Notes: generated by a model not told the origin, from the letters alone. A stretch of 64,000 nucleotides of DNA from Nocardioides humi (GCF_006494775.1 NZ_CP041146.1:2170001-2234000); one strand, 5' to 3'. Shown: positions 8,071-16,965, counted from the stretch's first letter. Numbers and translations: made by a program.

Positions 8071-8465
8071 GAGGCACCTCCGCGGTGGACGAGGGTCGCG
8101 GTCGCCGTACACACGAGGGCGCCGGTGACGTCGGTGATCTCGCTGGACGTGCTCACGATGTCGTTGCCGCCGATCGAGCGGACGCCGGTGACGGTGAGGG
8201 TGGCGGTGAGCTCGTCGCCGATGACGACCGGACGCTCGTAGCGGAAGCGCTGGTCGCCGTGGACGATCCGGGACAGCTCGACCTCCTCGGCAGCGAGGAA
8301 GTCCTGGAGGGCGGCGAAGGTGACCACGATGGGGAAGGTCGGCGGGACGCTCTCCGTCGCGCCGCCGCCGATGGCCGTGGCGAAGGCCGTGACGGCCTCC
8401 GTCGTCACCGGCACCGGCAGGGTGGGCGGGAAGGCACGCCCGACCAGGGACGCGTCGATCGGCAT
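8067..8465 (-). CDS. hadA: FAS1-like dehydratase subunit, HadA-like
   Basis: A 132-residue hot-dog protein of the MaoC N-terminal type, with GRAFPPTLPVPVTTEAVTAF near the start and the F..P.V.GD.L..T.TV pattern at about residues 85-105. It lacks the DHNPIH catalytic signature, as expected for the non-catalytic HadA-type partner. It is the first gene of the hadA-hadB-murB unit. The ATG at 8465 follows TAGGGT by six bases and has no ribosome binding site, so the transcript is probably leaderless. Confidence 0.78.
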   Translation of the reverse strand: MPIDASLVGRAFPPTLPVPVTTEAVTAFATAIGGGATESVPPTFPIVVTFAALQDFLAAEEVELSRIVHGDQRFRYERPVVIGDELTATLTVTGVRSIGGNDIVSTSSEITDVTGALVCTATATLVHRGGAS

Positions 8466-8471
8466 GTGGTC

Positions 8472-8477
8472 ACCCTA
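8472..8477 (-). promoter_or_regulatory. leaderless -10 element (TAGGGT) of hadA
   Basis: On the minus strand TAGGGT is followed by GACCAC and the ATG of hadA. A 10-bp inverted repeat (TGTAACACGT at 8499-8508 and its complement at 8599-8608) lies upstream in the 260-bp gap that otherwise shows only the rpmG terminator. Confidence 0.55.
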
Positions 8478-8673
8478 TCGGGGCGGGTCGGGTCGGCTTG
8501 TAACACGTTGTCTGCCCCTCTGGCAGCCGCGTGTCTGCTGTGGCAGCCCCCTGCAGAGGCGCTCGCGCGACGTCTTGCGGCTGGTAGGTGGGCGAACTAC
8601 GTGTTACAGCGGGCGCGATCCAGCAGCGCGCACGCCACCAGCACCGAGCCGACGCAGCTCCGAAAGCACGCCA

Positions 8674-8701
8674 GCCCGCCGTCCCGAGTGGGACGGCGGG
8701 C
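8674..8701. terminator. terminator hairpin of rpmG
   Basis: Perfect 12-bp stem (8674-8685 with 8690-8701) and a 4-base loop, 25 bp downstream of the rpmG stop codon on the minus strand. Confidence 0.75.
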
Positions 8702-8726
8702 CGACGAGGCGCTCAGCGCGCCAGGA

Positions 8727-8897
8727 TCAACGCGTCTCGCGGTGCGCGGTGTGCTTGCGGCACCGCGGGCAGAACTTCGACAGCTCGATGCGGTCGGGGT
8801 CGTTGCGGCGGTTCTTCTTGGTGATGTAGTTGCGCTCCTTGCAGTCCACGCACGCGAGCGTGATCTTGGGGCGAACGTCGCTGCTCTTGCTGGCCAC
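8727..8897 (-). CDS. rpmG: 50S ribosomal protein L33, zinc-binding form
   Basis: A 56-residue ribosomal protein L33. The sequence starts [20 protein letters not shown] with a GTG codon, preceded by GAAGGA. Both zinc pairs are present (Cys16/Cys19 and Cys43/Cys46), so this is the zinc-ribbon (C+) form rather than the zinc-free stress paralogue. It lies between tRNA-Met and hadA on the minus strand, as rpmG2 does in mycobacteria. Confidence 0.95.
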   Translation of the reverse strand: MASKSSDVRPKITLACVDCKERNYITKKNRRNDPDRIELSKFCPRCRKHTAHRETR

Positions 8898-8938
8898 AGG
8901 AAGTCCTTCAGTTGCTGGTGGTGGTGCGGGGTACTCGG

Positions 8939-9012
8939 TAGCGGGAACGGGGATCGAACCCGTGACCTCACGATTATGAGTCGTGCGCTCTAACCGTCTG
9001 AGCTATCCCGCC
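8939..9012 (-). tRNA. tRNA-Met (CAT anticodon)
   Basis: 74-nt cloverleaf with acceptor GGCGGGA pairing TCCCGCT (one G-U), anticodon loop CTCATAA giving CAT, and T-arm GGTTCGATCC. The D- and anticodon-arm features fit an elongator tRNA-Met; the CCA end is not fully encoded. Confidence 0.92.
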
Positions 9013-9100
9013 ACGTGAGGAGGGCGCCCTCCGCCCCGATCCGACTTCAACCGGGCCGCCCGTCGTCCCGGGCGGGTCGTGCGGCGGCGCCCCATCTCCG

Positions 9101-9173
9101 AGCCCCTTTACGGAATCGAACCGTAGACCTTCTCCTTACCATGGAGACGCTCTGCCGACTGAGCTAAAGGGGC
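9101..9173 (-). tRNA. tRNA-Thr (GGT anticodon)
   Basis: 73-nt cloverleaf beginning GCCCCTTTAGCTCAG, with anticodon loop ATGGTAA giving GGT, T-arm GGTTCGATTCC and a fully paired acceptor stem. Located 88 bp upstream of tRNA-Met on the same strand. Confidence 0.92.
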
Positions 9174-9247
9174 AACGCCGCAGAACGATACACGCGGCGC
9201 GGGTACGGCGCGAAATCGCCGCCGTCTCCCCGTCGCCGGCCCGGGAA

Positions 9248-10645
9248 TCAGCCCTGGATGCGAGGGAACGGGCGGGCCTGCTCGAGCTCGTAGGCGAGCT
9301 CGATGAGCAGCGCCTCCTGGCCCGGTGCCGCGCCGAGCATCATGCCCTGCGGCAGCCCCGAGGCGGTGGTGGCGAGGGGCAGCGAGACGGCCGGTGCGCC
9401 GGTGATGTTCTGCCACGGCGTGAACGCCACCCAGTCGAGCAGCCGGTCGATGATCGTGCCGTAGTCCTGCGTCGGGTCGAGGTGGCCGACCTTGGGTGTG
9501 GCCGTGGCGAGCGTCGGCGTCAGCGCGACGTCGTACCTCTCGTAGTAGGACGCGGCCTGGGCGTTGGCGCGCTTGAGGCGGGTGATCGCGCCGGGGACGC
9601 GGTGCAGGTTGCGGCGGGCGTGACGGGCCAGGCCGAGGGTCAGGTTGTCGTGGCGCGAGCGGTCCCAGGTGCGTCCGTGGAACGGGCGGCCGGTGGTGAG
9701 CATCACCTCGGCGAGCAGCGCCCAGTAGAGGAGGAAGTCGTCGACGAACGACGGCGCGACCGGGGCGTCGGTCTCGGTGACGGTGTGGCCGAGCTCCTCG
9801 AGCAGGCTCGCGGTCTGCTCGGTGAGCGCGCGGGTCTCGGCGTCGGCGGGGCGGCCGACGCCGCTGGTGTTGAGCGCGACCCGCAGCCGGCGCCGGATCG
9901 GGCGGGTCAGGTCGCCGATCGGGGGCAGATTCAGGTTGCGGTAGTGCCGCTCGGCCTCGCGGTAGAACGCGGCGGTGTCGCGCACCGAGCGGGTCACGAC
10001 CCCGTCGGAGACGATCCGGATCGGCATGTCGCGGAACAGCTTGTCCTGGGCCAGCCGGCCGCGGGTGGGCTTGAGGCCGACCAGGCCGTTGACGGAGGCC
10101 GGGATCCGGATCGAGCCGCCGCCGTCGTTGGCGTGCGCGATGGGCACGGCGCCCGCGGCGACCAGGGCCGCCGAGCCGGAGCTGGAGGCGCCGGCGGTCC
10201 GCTCGGTGTCCCAGGGGTTGCGGACGGCGCCGAGGCGGGGGTGCTCGGCGGAGGCGCTGAAGCCGTACTCCGACAGCTGGCTCTTGCCGAGCGGGACCAG
10301 CCCGGTCGCGAGGTACATCTCGGCGAAGTCGCCGTTGCGCTTGGCCGGCCGCGGCTCCCAGGCGTCGGTGCCCGAGCGGGTCGGCATGCCGGCGACGTCG
10401 ACGTTGTCCTTCACGAGGGTGGGTACGCCGGACAGGAAGCCCGGGCGCGGGGTGCCGGCCTCGGCGCGGGCCTGGTCGAAGGCGTCGTACGCGATCGCGT
10501 TGAGCTCGCCGTTGACGGCCTCGACCCGCGCGATCGCCGCGTCGACCGCCTCCTGGGCGGAGAGCTTTCCCGCGGCGAGGTGCTCGGCCAGGCCGACCGC
10601 GTCGAGGTCGCCGAGGGCATCGTCGGTGAAGGCGTGCACGCGCAT
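9248..10645 (-). CDS. amidase of the amidase-signature family
   Basis: A 465-residue amide hydrolase. The Ser-cisSer-Lys catalytic system is present: Lys79 in TLVKDN, the serine cluster at 154-156 in AGASSSGS, and Ser178 in DGGGSIRIPAS. Substrate specificity cannot be read from sequence; it is not clustered with gatB or gatC, so a GatA role is unlikely. I chose the ATG at 10645 because it lies seven bases after a TAGCGT -10 element; a GTG three codons upstream would abut that element. Confidence 0.85.
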   Translation of the reverse strand: MRVHAFTDDALGDLDAVGLAEHLAAGKLSAQEAVDAAIARVEAVNGELNAIAYDAFDQARAEAGTPRPGFLSGVPTLVKDNVDVAGMPTRSGTDAWEPRPAKRNGDFAEMYLATGLVPLGKSQLSEYGFSASAEHPRLGAVRNPWDTERTAGASSSGSAALVAAGAVPIAHANDGGGSIRIPASVNGLVGLKPTRGRLAQDKLFRDMPIRIVSDGVVTRSVRDTAAFYREAERHYRNLNLPPIGDLTRPIRRRLRVALNTSGVGRPADAETRALTEQTASLLEELGHTVTETDAPVAPSFVDDFLLYWALLAEVMLTTGRPFHGRTWDRSRHDNLTLGLARHARRNLHRVPGAITRLKRANAQAASYYERYDVALTPTLATATPKVGHLDPTQDYGTIIDRLLDWVAFTPWQNITGAPAVSLPLATTASGLPQGMMLGAAPGQEALLIELAYELEQARPFPRIQG

Positions 10646-10652
10646 GCCGGTC

Positions 10653-10658
10653 ACGCTA
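10653..10658 (-). promoter_or_regulatory. leaderless -10 element (TAGCGT) of the amidase gene
   Basis: TAGCGT on the minus strand followed by GACCGGC and the ATG at 10645, with no Shine-Dalgarno sequence. Confidence 0.5.
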
Positions 10659-10729
10659 GCGGGTCCGGCGGCTCCCCACGTCCGACCTGGGTCGGAACCT
10701 GGTGGGACGGTTCACCCACCTGCACGGAG

Positions 10730-11437
10730 TCAGAAGAGGACGAGCGCGAGCACCGGCACGAGCAGGCTGATCGCGAGCGCGGACAGGCCCATGCCGAGGC
10801 CGGCGAGGGCGCCCTCGGTCTCGTCCTCGCGGAGCATCCGGGAGGCGCCGATCCCGTGGGAGACCGCGCCGACCGCGAGGCCGCGGGCCCGCCGGTCGCG
10901 GATCCGCAGCAGGTTGAGGACGGCGGGCGCGGTGATCGCGCTGACGATGCCGGTCGCGATCGCGAAGACCGCCGCGAGCGGCGGGATCCCGCCGAGCGTC
11001 TCGGTGAGCGCGATCGCGACGGGCGTGGTGGCGGCCTTGGTGGACAGGGTCTTCTCCAGCGCCTCGTCGGCCCCGAGCATCCGCGCGAGCAGGACGGCGG
11101 ACACGATCGAGGTCGCGGCGCCGGCGACGGTCGCGACGAGCAGCGGCACCACGAAGCCCTCGAGCCGGTCGGCCTGGCGGTGCAGCGGGATCGCCAGCGC
11201 GACAGTCGCCGGGCCGAGCCAGAACGCGATCAGCTCGGTGGCGCTGCGGTAGTCGGCGTAGTCGACGCCGAGCACGGAGATCGCCGTCCCTGCGACGGCG
11301 ATCGCGACCAGGACCGGCTGCGCGAGCGCGTGCCCGCCGGTGCGGGCCTGGAGCCAGCGTCCGGCCTGGTAGCCGGCGAGGGTGACGAGCAGCAGCACCA
11401 GCGGGGAGCGGGCGAGGTCGAGGAGGTCCTCCCCCAT
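10730..11437 (-). CDS. LrgB/CidB-family membrane protein
   Basis: A 235-residue integral membrane protein of the LrgB family, with multiple hydrophobic segments, the conserved STKAATTPVAIAL stretch (about residues 125-137) and the SHGIGASR motif (about 185). LrgB works with LrgA in holin-like control of murein hydrolase activity or metabolite export. Its ATG overlaps the stop of the lrgA-like gene (ATGA), so they are coupled. The frame is open far upstream through lrgA and into the pirin gene, but that is a consequence of base composition. Confidence 0.88.
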   Translation of the reverse strand: MGEDLLDLARSPLVLLLVTLAGYQAGRWLQARTGGHALAQPVLVAIAVAGTAISVLGVDYADYRSATELIAFWLGPATVALAIPLHRQADRLEGFVVPLLVATVAGAATSIVSAVLLARMLGADEALEKTLSTKAATTPVAIALTETLGGIPPLAAVFAIATGIVSAITAPAVLNLLRIRDRRARGLAVGAVSHGIGASRMLREDETEGALAGLGMGLSALAISLLVPVLALVLF

Positions 11438-11817
11438 CACCCCTCCCCGGCCCGGCCGAGGTCGTCGCGCGGCTTGCCGAGCAGCCGCTCCAGGCCCACC
11501 GCGGTCCAGCCGACCACCGCGAGACCGGCCAGCCACGAGCCCAGCAGGGCCACCACGATCGGCAGCGCGTGGTCGCCGAGCACGCCGAGGTACGCCACGA
11601 TCCCGACGCCCGCCGGGACGAAGAACAGCTGCAGGTGCCGCAGCAGCGCGGAGCCGGCGCGCACGATGGAGCCGTCGTCGCCGTACCGCCGGACCCGCAG
11701 GAACACGAACAGCAGCAGCATCCCCGCGACCGGCCCGGGCACGGTCACGTCGAGGACGCGGACGATCACCTCCCCGACCACCTGGAACGCGAGCAGCCAG
11801 GTGAGCCCGGTGATCAC
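11437..11817 (-). CDS. LrgA/CidA-family holin-like protein
   Basis: A 126-residue protein with four hydrophobic segments and the CidA/LrgA signature VPGPVAGMLLLFVFL at about residues 27-41, then LQLFFVPAGVGIVAYLG. It is the usual partner of LrgB and lies directly upstream of it with an ATGA overlap. The GTG start at 11817 overlaps the TGA that would end the pirin gene if one base is restored there. Confidence 0.85.
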   Translation of the reverse strand: MITGLTWLLAFQVVGEVIVRVLDVTVPGPVAGMLLLFVFLRVRRYGDDGSIVRAGSALLRHLQLFFVPAGVGIVAYLGVLGDHALPIVVALLGSWLAGLAVVGWTAVGLERLLGKPRDDLGRAGEG

Positions 11818-12811
11818 CGGCGCTCGCGCAGGCGCGCGTTGGGGAGGCCGGGGCGGGGATCGGCCGCAGCGGCTGGTCGGGTACGACGCCGAACCGCCCC
11901 GGCGCGACCTGTCGGCTGTCGGGCACGATCTCCCCGTCGGCACCGGTGATCTGCTCCTGCCAGGCCGCCCGGTAGGCGACGACCTCGTCGTGGGTGCGGC
12001 CCACGAAGTTCCACCACATCACGATCGCCTCGCCGAACGGAGGCCCGCCGAGCACCAGCACCCGGGCGCCCTCGTCCCCCGCCTCGAGCTCCAGCTCCGC
12101 GGCGCCCGGCGGGACGTAGGCGAGGTCGGCGGCCTTCGCGTCCACCCCGCCGACGGCCACCCCGCCGACGTCGACCAGCACGCCGTGCTCGAACGCCGGG
12201 TCGACGGGCGTGCGCAGCGTCGTGCCCGGGTCGAGGACGACCTCCGCGCCCAGCAGCGGCGTGTACGTCCTGACGGGCGAGCTGTCGCCGAGCAGGGAGC
12301 CGAGGAACACGTGCGCGCGCCAGCCGTCGCCGGAGATCTCGGCGGGCGCGTAGTGCTCGAAGCCCGGCTCGGTGTCGCGGTCGGCGTCCGGCAGCGCGAC
12401 CCACAGCTGGGCGCCGTGCAGCACCGTGGTCTCCGGGGTCGACACCTCGGAGTGGCTGATGCCGCGGCCGGCGGTCATCAGGTTGACCTCCTGCGGCCGC
12501 ACCATCGCGACATTGCCGGCGCTGTCGCGGTGCTCGATCTCGCCGGTGAACAGCCAGCTCACGGTCTGCAGGCCGGTGTGCGGGTGCGGTGCGACCTCCA
12601 TGCCGCCGCTCTCGGCCACCCGGTCCGGGCCGTAGTGGTCGAGGAAGCACCACGCGCCGATCAGCGAGCGGTGCCGCTGCGGCAGCGTACGTCGTACCTG
12701 CATCGCCCGCGGCCCGCCCAGCGGCACCTCGCGCGGCGTCATCAGCTCGACGCCGGCCGCCGGCCGGCCCTCGCAGACCACCTCGTCCGGTTCCCGCTCC
12801 GGGTTGCTCAT
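11814..12811 (-). CDS. pirin-family protein (probable single-base frameshift near the C-terminus)
   Basis: A bicupin pirin of about 332 residues. The N-terminal cupin shows the pirin pattern FLDHYGPD, then HPHTGLQTVSWLFTGEIEHRDSAG (abridged), with metal-ligand His residues, and TAGRGISHSE. Pirins are iron-binding regulators or quercetinases. As read, the frame runs on through lrgA into lrgB, which is implausible. One extra base in the G-runs at 11841-11858 (plus strand) would end the protein in PNARLRERR and TGA, overlapping the lrgA GTG. I take the gene to end there. Start at 12811 has AAAGGA upstream. Confidence 0.8.
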
Positions 12812-12882
12812 GCCCCCCATCCTTTCGCGCCCGTCAACCGGGCCGTGGGCAAGGGTTCACCCGATACCGCGATGGTGTGCCC

Positions 12883-14001
12883 GTGCGGATCGCCCAGCTG
12901 GCCAACTTCGTCGGCGCGACCTCGGGAGGCATGCGGACTGCGATCGAGCAGCTCGGCCGGGGGTACGTCGCCGCGGGCGCCGAGCGCCTCCTCGTCATCC
13001 CCGGGCCGGTCGACGCGGTCCGGACGACCTCGCTCGGGGACGTGGTCCAGGTGCGGGCTCCCCGGGTGGGCGGCGGGTACCGGCTGATCGTCGAGCCGTG
13101 GCGGGTGACCGAGGTGCTGGAGCGCTTCGCCCCGACCAGCGTGGAGTGGAGCGACAAGCTCACCCTGCTGCCCGTCGCGTGGTGGGCGCGCCGCAACGGC
13201 GTGCGGTCGGTGCTGCTCTCCCACGAGCGGATGGGCGACATGTTCGCGATGCGCACCGGCCTCGAGACCACCTCGAAGGTCTCGATCGGGCTGCTCAACC
13301 GGCTGATCGTGCGCAGCTTCGACGTGGTGGTCGTGACGTCGGCGTACGCCGAGGGCGAGTTCCGCGCCGTCGCGGACGCCGCCGGCTGCCCGGTCGAGCG
13401 GGTGCCGCTGGGGGTGGACCTGGCCACCTTCCGTCCCGCCGCCGGTCGGGCCGCCGCCGGTGACGGGGTGCTGCGGCTGGTCCACGCCGGCCGGCTCTCC
13501 CGCGAGAAGTCCCCGCACCTCGCCGTCGCCACCGCCGTCGAGCTGCACCGCCGCGGCGTGCCGCTGTGCCTGGACGTGTACGGCGGGGGCCCGCACCGCG
13601 ACGAGCTCGAGGAGCTCGCGGGCGACGCGCCCGTCCGCTTCCACGGGCACGTCGACGGTCGCTCCGCGCTCCGCGACCGGCTCGCCGCCGCCGACGTCTC
13701 CCTGTCCGTCTGCCCCGGCGAGACCTTCGGCCTGGCCGTGCTCGAGGCCCTCGCCTGCGGCACTCCGGTGGTCACCGCCGACCGCGGCGGCGCGCGGGAG
13801 CTCGTCGACGCCGCGTGCGGCGCCTGGGGCGCGCCGGAGCCGGCCGCGCTGGCCGACGCCGTGCTCCGGCTGCTCGCGACGCCGGAGTCGCGTCGTCGTA
13901 CCGCTGCCCGGAGGCGGGCCGAGCAGTTCGGCTGGGACCGCACAGTGGCGCGGATGCTGGCGCTGCACGCCGGCGACCGGGTCGGCGCCCTCAGCGCCTG
14001 A
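12883..14001 (+). CDS. GT4-family glycosyltransferase
   Basis: A 372-residue retaining GT-B glycosyltransferase. The N-terminal acceptor domain starts RIAQLANFVGATSGGMRTAI. The C-terminal donor domain has HAGRLSREKSPHLAV (about 200-214), DVYGGGPHRDEL and the EX7E-type motif PGETFGLAVLEALACGTPVV (about 283-302). It resembles actinobacterial mannosyl- or glucosyltransferases acting on lipid carriers, but donor and acceptor are uncertain. The GTG follows GATGGT by six bases. It converges with the mannosyltransferase gene, overlapping by 11 bp. Confidence 0.85.
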   Translation: MRIAQLANFVGATSGGMRTAIEQLGRGYVAAGAERLLVIPGPVDAVRTTSLGDVVQVRAPRVGGGYRLIVEPWRVTEVLERFAPTSVEWSDKLTLLPVAWWARRNGVRSVLLSHERMGDMFAMRTGLETTSKVSIGLLNRLIVRSFDVVVVTSAYAEGEFRAVADAAGCPVERVPLGVDLATFRPAAGRAAAGDGVLRLVHAGRLSREKSPHLAVATAVELHRRGVPLCLDVYGGGPHRDELEELAGDAPVRFHGHVDGRSALRDRLAAADVSLSVCPGETFGLAVLEALACGTPVVTADRGGARELVDAACGAWGAPEPAALADAVLRLLATPESRRRTAARRRAEQFGWDRTVARMLALHAGDRVGALSA

Positions 14002-15517
14002 CCGCGACCTCCGCGCCGGCGTCCTCGGAGGGCGGGGCGAGCGGCGCGACGATCCGGGCCAGCCGCTCCCGCGCGGGCCGGGTGAGCAGCAGGACCGGCA
14101 TCAGCAGGGCGACGGTCATGCAGCCGATCACGATGGCGTAGTAGGCGCCGTGCAGCGAGGAGTCCAGCGGCGCGACCAGGCCGAGCAGCACGGACACGGC
14201 CACGAGGGCGCCGGTGGCGTGGCGCGGGAGGCGCTGGACGGCGAGGAAGGGCGGCAGGAGCAGGAAGTACCACAGGTGCACGACCGGCGAGAGCAGCACG
14301 AACGCCGCTCCGACGGCCGCGACGGCCGCGATCGCCGTACGACGGGAGCCGGTGCGCCAGCCGAGGGCGACCCACACCCCGATCCCGGCCGCGGCGAGGA
14401 GGCCGAGGGCGCGGACCAGGTCGCGGAAGAGGGCCGGGTCGGTGCCGAGCCCGAGGTGCAGGGCTAGCCAGTCGACCACGCCGCCGACGAGGGTCGTCGC
14501 CGAGAGGGGCGTGTTGACCTCGCCCGGGACGGTGAGGGCGCGCAGCCAGCCGTTCCCGAGGCCGGTGACGACGCCGAGGCCGAGCAGGGTGCCGACCGAC
14601 ACCGCGCCGACCGCGCCGAGCCGCCGCAGCCGGGCGCCCAGGGCGGCGCCCACGGGCAGCGAGACCAGCACGATCCCGACCGCCACCAGCCCGCCGGGGA
14701 CCTTGACGCCCGCGGCGACCCCGGCGAGCACCGCGCCCCACACCCACCCGCGCTCGACGGCGACGACGAGGGCCGCGGCCATCAGGCCGACCATCAGCAG
14801 GTCGTTGTGCAGGCCGGCGACGCCGTTGGCCATCATCAGCGGCGACACCACCACGAGCGCGGTCGCGACCGCCGGGTTGGCGCCGCCCCACGCCGCGAGG
14901 CGCGGTACCGCCCAGGCCAGCAGCACCAGGCCGACCAGCGCGAGGCCGCGGTGGGCGATGACCAGGATCCAGGGGTTGCCGGTGACACCGGCGGCGATCG
15001 CGCCGAGGAACACCGGCACCGGCCCGTACGGCGTCGCGGTGTCCCACCACAGCGGGTCCACGGCCTGCACGATCGGCGGCCCGGTGAGCCAGCCGGGCAG
15101 CGGGCTGAAGGTGTCGGGCGCGAGCGCCCCCGGGCCCCAGACGTACGGCGAGAGCCCGACCTCGGCGAGCTTGCCCTGGGCGGCGTACGACCAGCCGTCG
15201 CGGGAGAACAGCGGCGGCGCCAGCACCAGCGGCGCCGCCCACACGACGGCCGCGAACCGCACCAGCGCCACGCCCTCGACCGGGTCCGCGGTCTCCCGGT
15301 CGCCGACCGCGACGGTGCGGCACAGCCGCAGCCACGCGTTGGCCAGCAGCCCGAGGCCCACGAGGACCACCACGAGGCCGCTCATCCGGCCGATCTCGTG
15401 CGCCCGCAGCGCGCCCAGCGCGTCGAGCCTCAGGACCGGCGTGGAGGCCGGCAGCGTGGCCGTGACGAGTCCCCCGAGCAGCACGAGCAGGCTGCCGAGC
15501 GTTCCGCGAGCGATCAC
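13991..15517 (-). CDS. mptB: polyprenol-phosphomannose-dependent alpha-1,6-mannosyltransferase, MptB-like
   Basis: A 508-residue GT-C membrane glycosyltransferase with about a dozen hydrophobic segments. Family sequence is visible in FSRDGWSYAAQG (acidic active-site region, about residues 109-120), GLSPYVWGP, and ATPYGPVPVFLGA. Such enzymes elongate the mannan core of lipoglycans with polyprenyl-phosphate mannose. The GTG start at 15517 follows TACCTT by six bases. An in-frame upstream extension to 15613 lacks membrane or family sequence and was excluded. The adjacent convergent glycosyltransferase may act in the same cell-envelope pathway. Confidence 0.82.
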   Translation of the reverse strand: MIARGTLGSLLVLLGGLVTATLPASTPVLRLDALGALRAHEIGRMSGLVVVLVGLGLLANAWLRLCRTVAVGDRETADPVEGVALVRFAAVVWAAPLVLAPPLFSRDGWSYAAQGKLAEVGLSPYVWGPGALAPDTFSPLPGWLTGPPIVQAVDPLWWDTATPYGPVPVFLGAIAAGVTGNPWILVIAHRGLALVGLVLLAWAVPRLAAWGGANPAVATALVVVSPLMMANGVAGLHNDLLMVGLMAAALVVAVERGWVWGAVLAGVAAGVKVPGGLVAVGIVLVSLPVGAALGARLRRLGAVGAVSVGTLLGLGVVTGLGNGWLRALTVPGEVNTPLSATTLVGGVVDWLALHLGLGTDPALFRDLVRALGLLAAAGIGVWVALGWRTGSRRTAIAAVAAVGAAFVLLSPVVHLWYFLLLPPFLAVQRLPRHATGALVAVSVLLGLVAPLDSSLHGAYYAIVIGCMTVALLMPVLLLTRPARERLARIVAPLAPPSEDAGAEVAVRR

Positions 15518-15523
15518 GGTCGG

Positions 15524-15529
15524 AAGGTA
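15524..15529 (-). promoter_or_regulatory. leaderless -10 element (TACCTT) of mptB
   Basis: TACCTT on the minus strand, CCGACC spacer, then the GTG start at 15517. Confidence 0.45.
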
Positions 15530-15668
15530 GGGCGGGCGGGCATCAGCGGGTTGAACGCGCGGGCAACGGGGCAAGAACGCTCGCAACGCCTGCTCGGAGG
15601 CGCGTTTCCGCACTACTGTGCTGCCAACCCCGAACGCCTCCGGGCGTCATCGACTTCGAGGAGAAGCC

Positions 15669-16277
15669 ATGTCGTACAACCAGCCGCCTCCCCCGCCTCC
15701 GGGTGGTCCGGGGGCTCCGCCGCCCCCGCCCGGTGGGTACGGCGGCCCGCCGCCGCAGCCCGGCCCCGGCGGGGTCCCCACGGGTGTCCCCCGCCCGGGT
15801 GAGCTGCTCAACCGGTTCCTGGCGCGGCTGATCGACCACGTGCTCCTCGGAGTGGTCTACGGCATCCTCTACGTCGTCTTCAGCGCGGTCTTCCTGACCG
15901 GGTTCGTGCACTCCTTCGGCGAGTACTTCCTGTTCTACACGGTCACCGCGATCCTCCAGGCCGCGATCTACATCGGGTACTTCGCCTTCATGGAGTCCAA
16001 CTCGGGCCAGACCGTCGGCAAGATGGTGATGAAGCTGCGGACCTACGGTCCCGACGGCGTCAGCAAGCCGACCATGGAGCAGGCGCTCAAGCGCAACGCC
16101 TACTCCGCGCTCGGCATCCTCAGCATCATCCCGTTCGTCGGGTGGTTCTTCCTCGGCTGGGCGGTTCCCCTGGCGGCGGTGATCTACATCGCGATCACCC
16201 TCAACAGCGACCAGCCCAACCACCAGGGCTGGCACGACAAGTTCGCGGGCGGCACCCGCGTCATGCAGGTCGGCTGA
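15669..16277 (+). CDS. RDD-family membrane protein with proline-rich N-terminus
   Basis: A 202-residue protein. Residues 1-45 are Pro/Gly-rich (PPPPPPGGPG repeats), typical of actinobacterial RDD proteins. The RDD domain follows with LARLIDHVLLGVVYGI (about 50-65), a second segment including YFAFMESNSGQTVGKMVM and a third around residues 155-180, ending QGWHDKFAGGTRV. The function is unknown; some members are ion or peptide transport related. RBS GAGGAG is ahead of the ATG; a -10-like TACTGT lies near 15613. Confidence 0.85.
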   Translation: MSYNQPPPPPPGGPGAPPPPPGGYGGPPPQPGPGGVPTGVPRPGELLNRFLARLIDHVLLGVVYGILYVVFSAVFLTGFVHSFGEYFLFYTVTAILQAAIYIGYFAFMESNSGQTVGKMVMKLRTYGPDGVSKPTMEQALKRNAYSALGILSIIPFVGWFFLGWAVPLAAVIYIAITLNSDQPNHQGWHDKFAGGTRVMQVG

Positions 16278-16289
16278 CCTGTCGTCGTA

Positions 16290-16326
16290 CGACGGGGCGT
16301 CCTCCATCGCGAAGGGCGCCCCGTCG
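16290..16326 (+). terminator. terminator hairpin after the RDD gene
   Basis: Perfect 10-bp stem (16290-16299 with 16317-16326) with a 17-base loop, 13 bp past the stop codon. Confidence 0.6.
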
Positions 16327-16341
16327 CCTGTTCGGCGGCAC

Positions 16342-16347
16342 TAGGGT
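16342..16347 (+). promoter_or_regulatory. leaderless -10 element (TAGGGT) of the deazaflavin-type gene
   Basis: TAGGGT followed by GCCGCC and the ATG at 16354, no ribosome binding site. Confidence 0.55.
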
Positions 16348-16353
16348 GCCGCC

Positions 16354-16819
16354 ATGGGACTGCTCACCCCCTCGCGATCAGGATCGGCTCGCAGCCGTGG
16401 ATGCCGAAGCTGCTGCCCCAGGTCACCTGGACCGACACGACCCTCCAACGGCTGACCGGCGGGCGCCTGAGCATCCTGGACGTCGCCGGGCTGCCGAACC
16501 TGATGCTGACCGTGAGGGGCCGCAAGTCCGGCATCCCGCGCTCGACGCCGCTGCTCTGCGTGCCGTGGCAGGGCGGCTGGCTGATCGCCGGCTCCCACTT
16601 CGGCGGCCCGAAGGCGCCGGTGTGGACGATCAACCTGCGGGCGGCGGAGACCGTCGAGGTCGACTACAACCGCCGGCGCCACACCTGCACCTGGCGCGAG
16701 CTGACCGGGGACGAGAAGGACCGGGCGTGGGCGCACATGGTGACGATCTGGCCCAACTACGACAAGTACACGGAGTGGACCGACCGGGTCATCCCGGTGT
16801 TCCTGCTGACCCTCGGTAG
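16354..16819 (+). CDS. nitroreductase-family deazaflavin-dependent oxidoreductase (two single-base frameshifts)
   Basis: A member of the F420/deazaflavin-binding (DUF385) split-barrel family, about 155 residues. The core is intact: LMLTVRGRKSGIPRSTPLLCVPW (abridged), LIAGSHFGGPKAPVWTINL and WPNYDKYTEWTDR. Its natural ATG at 16354 reads MGLLTP, then leaves frame at the C-run 16367-16371; adding one C restores LAIRIGSQPWMPKLL. A second missing C at 16810-16812 would give the usual family ending FLLTPR and a TAG at 16817-16819. Read literally, a shorter frame runs 16401-16856 and its stop falls inside the terminator hairpin. These proteins reduce substrates with F420H2. Confidence 0.8.
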
Positions 16820-16837
16820 CGCGCAGCCACGTGCACG

Positions 16838-16872
16838 ACAGGGGCCCGGTCCGTGACGGACCGGGCCCCTGT
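16838..16872. terminator. bidirectional terminator hairpin
   Basis: Near-perfect 17-bp dyad (16838-16854 with 16856-16872) between the deazaflavin-type gene and the opposing tRNA-Tyr gene. Confidence 0.75.
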
Positions 16873-16883
16873 TCGTACCGCCG

Positions 16884-16965
16884 TGGCAGGTGCTGGATTC
16901 GAACCAGCGTAGGCATTGCCGGCTGATTTACAGTCAGCTCCCTTTGGCCGCTCGGGCAACCTGCC
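16884..16965 (-). tRNA. tRNA-Tyr (GTA anticodon)
   Basis: 82-nt class II tRNA with a long variable arm. Acceptor GGCAGGT pairs with ACCTGCC, the anticodon loop CTGTAAA gives GTA, and the T-arm reads GGTTCGAATCC. It stands alone on the minus strand. Confidence 0.93.

Noticed and set aside
10730..12811. One 690-residue pirin-LrgB fusion protein
   Set aside because: The frame is open, but its middle crosses lrgA out of frame and has Arg/Ala/Gly-rich composition typical of shadow reading. LrgA has clear family sequence and start/stop overlaps on both sides.
9482..13087. Very long plus-strand frame opposite the amidase and lrg genes
   Set aside because: Low-complexity Gly/Arg/Ala translation with no domain, antisense to well-recognised genes; a product of high GC content.
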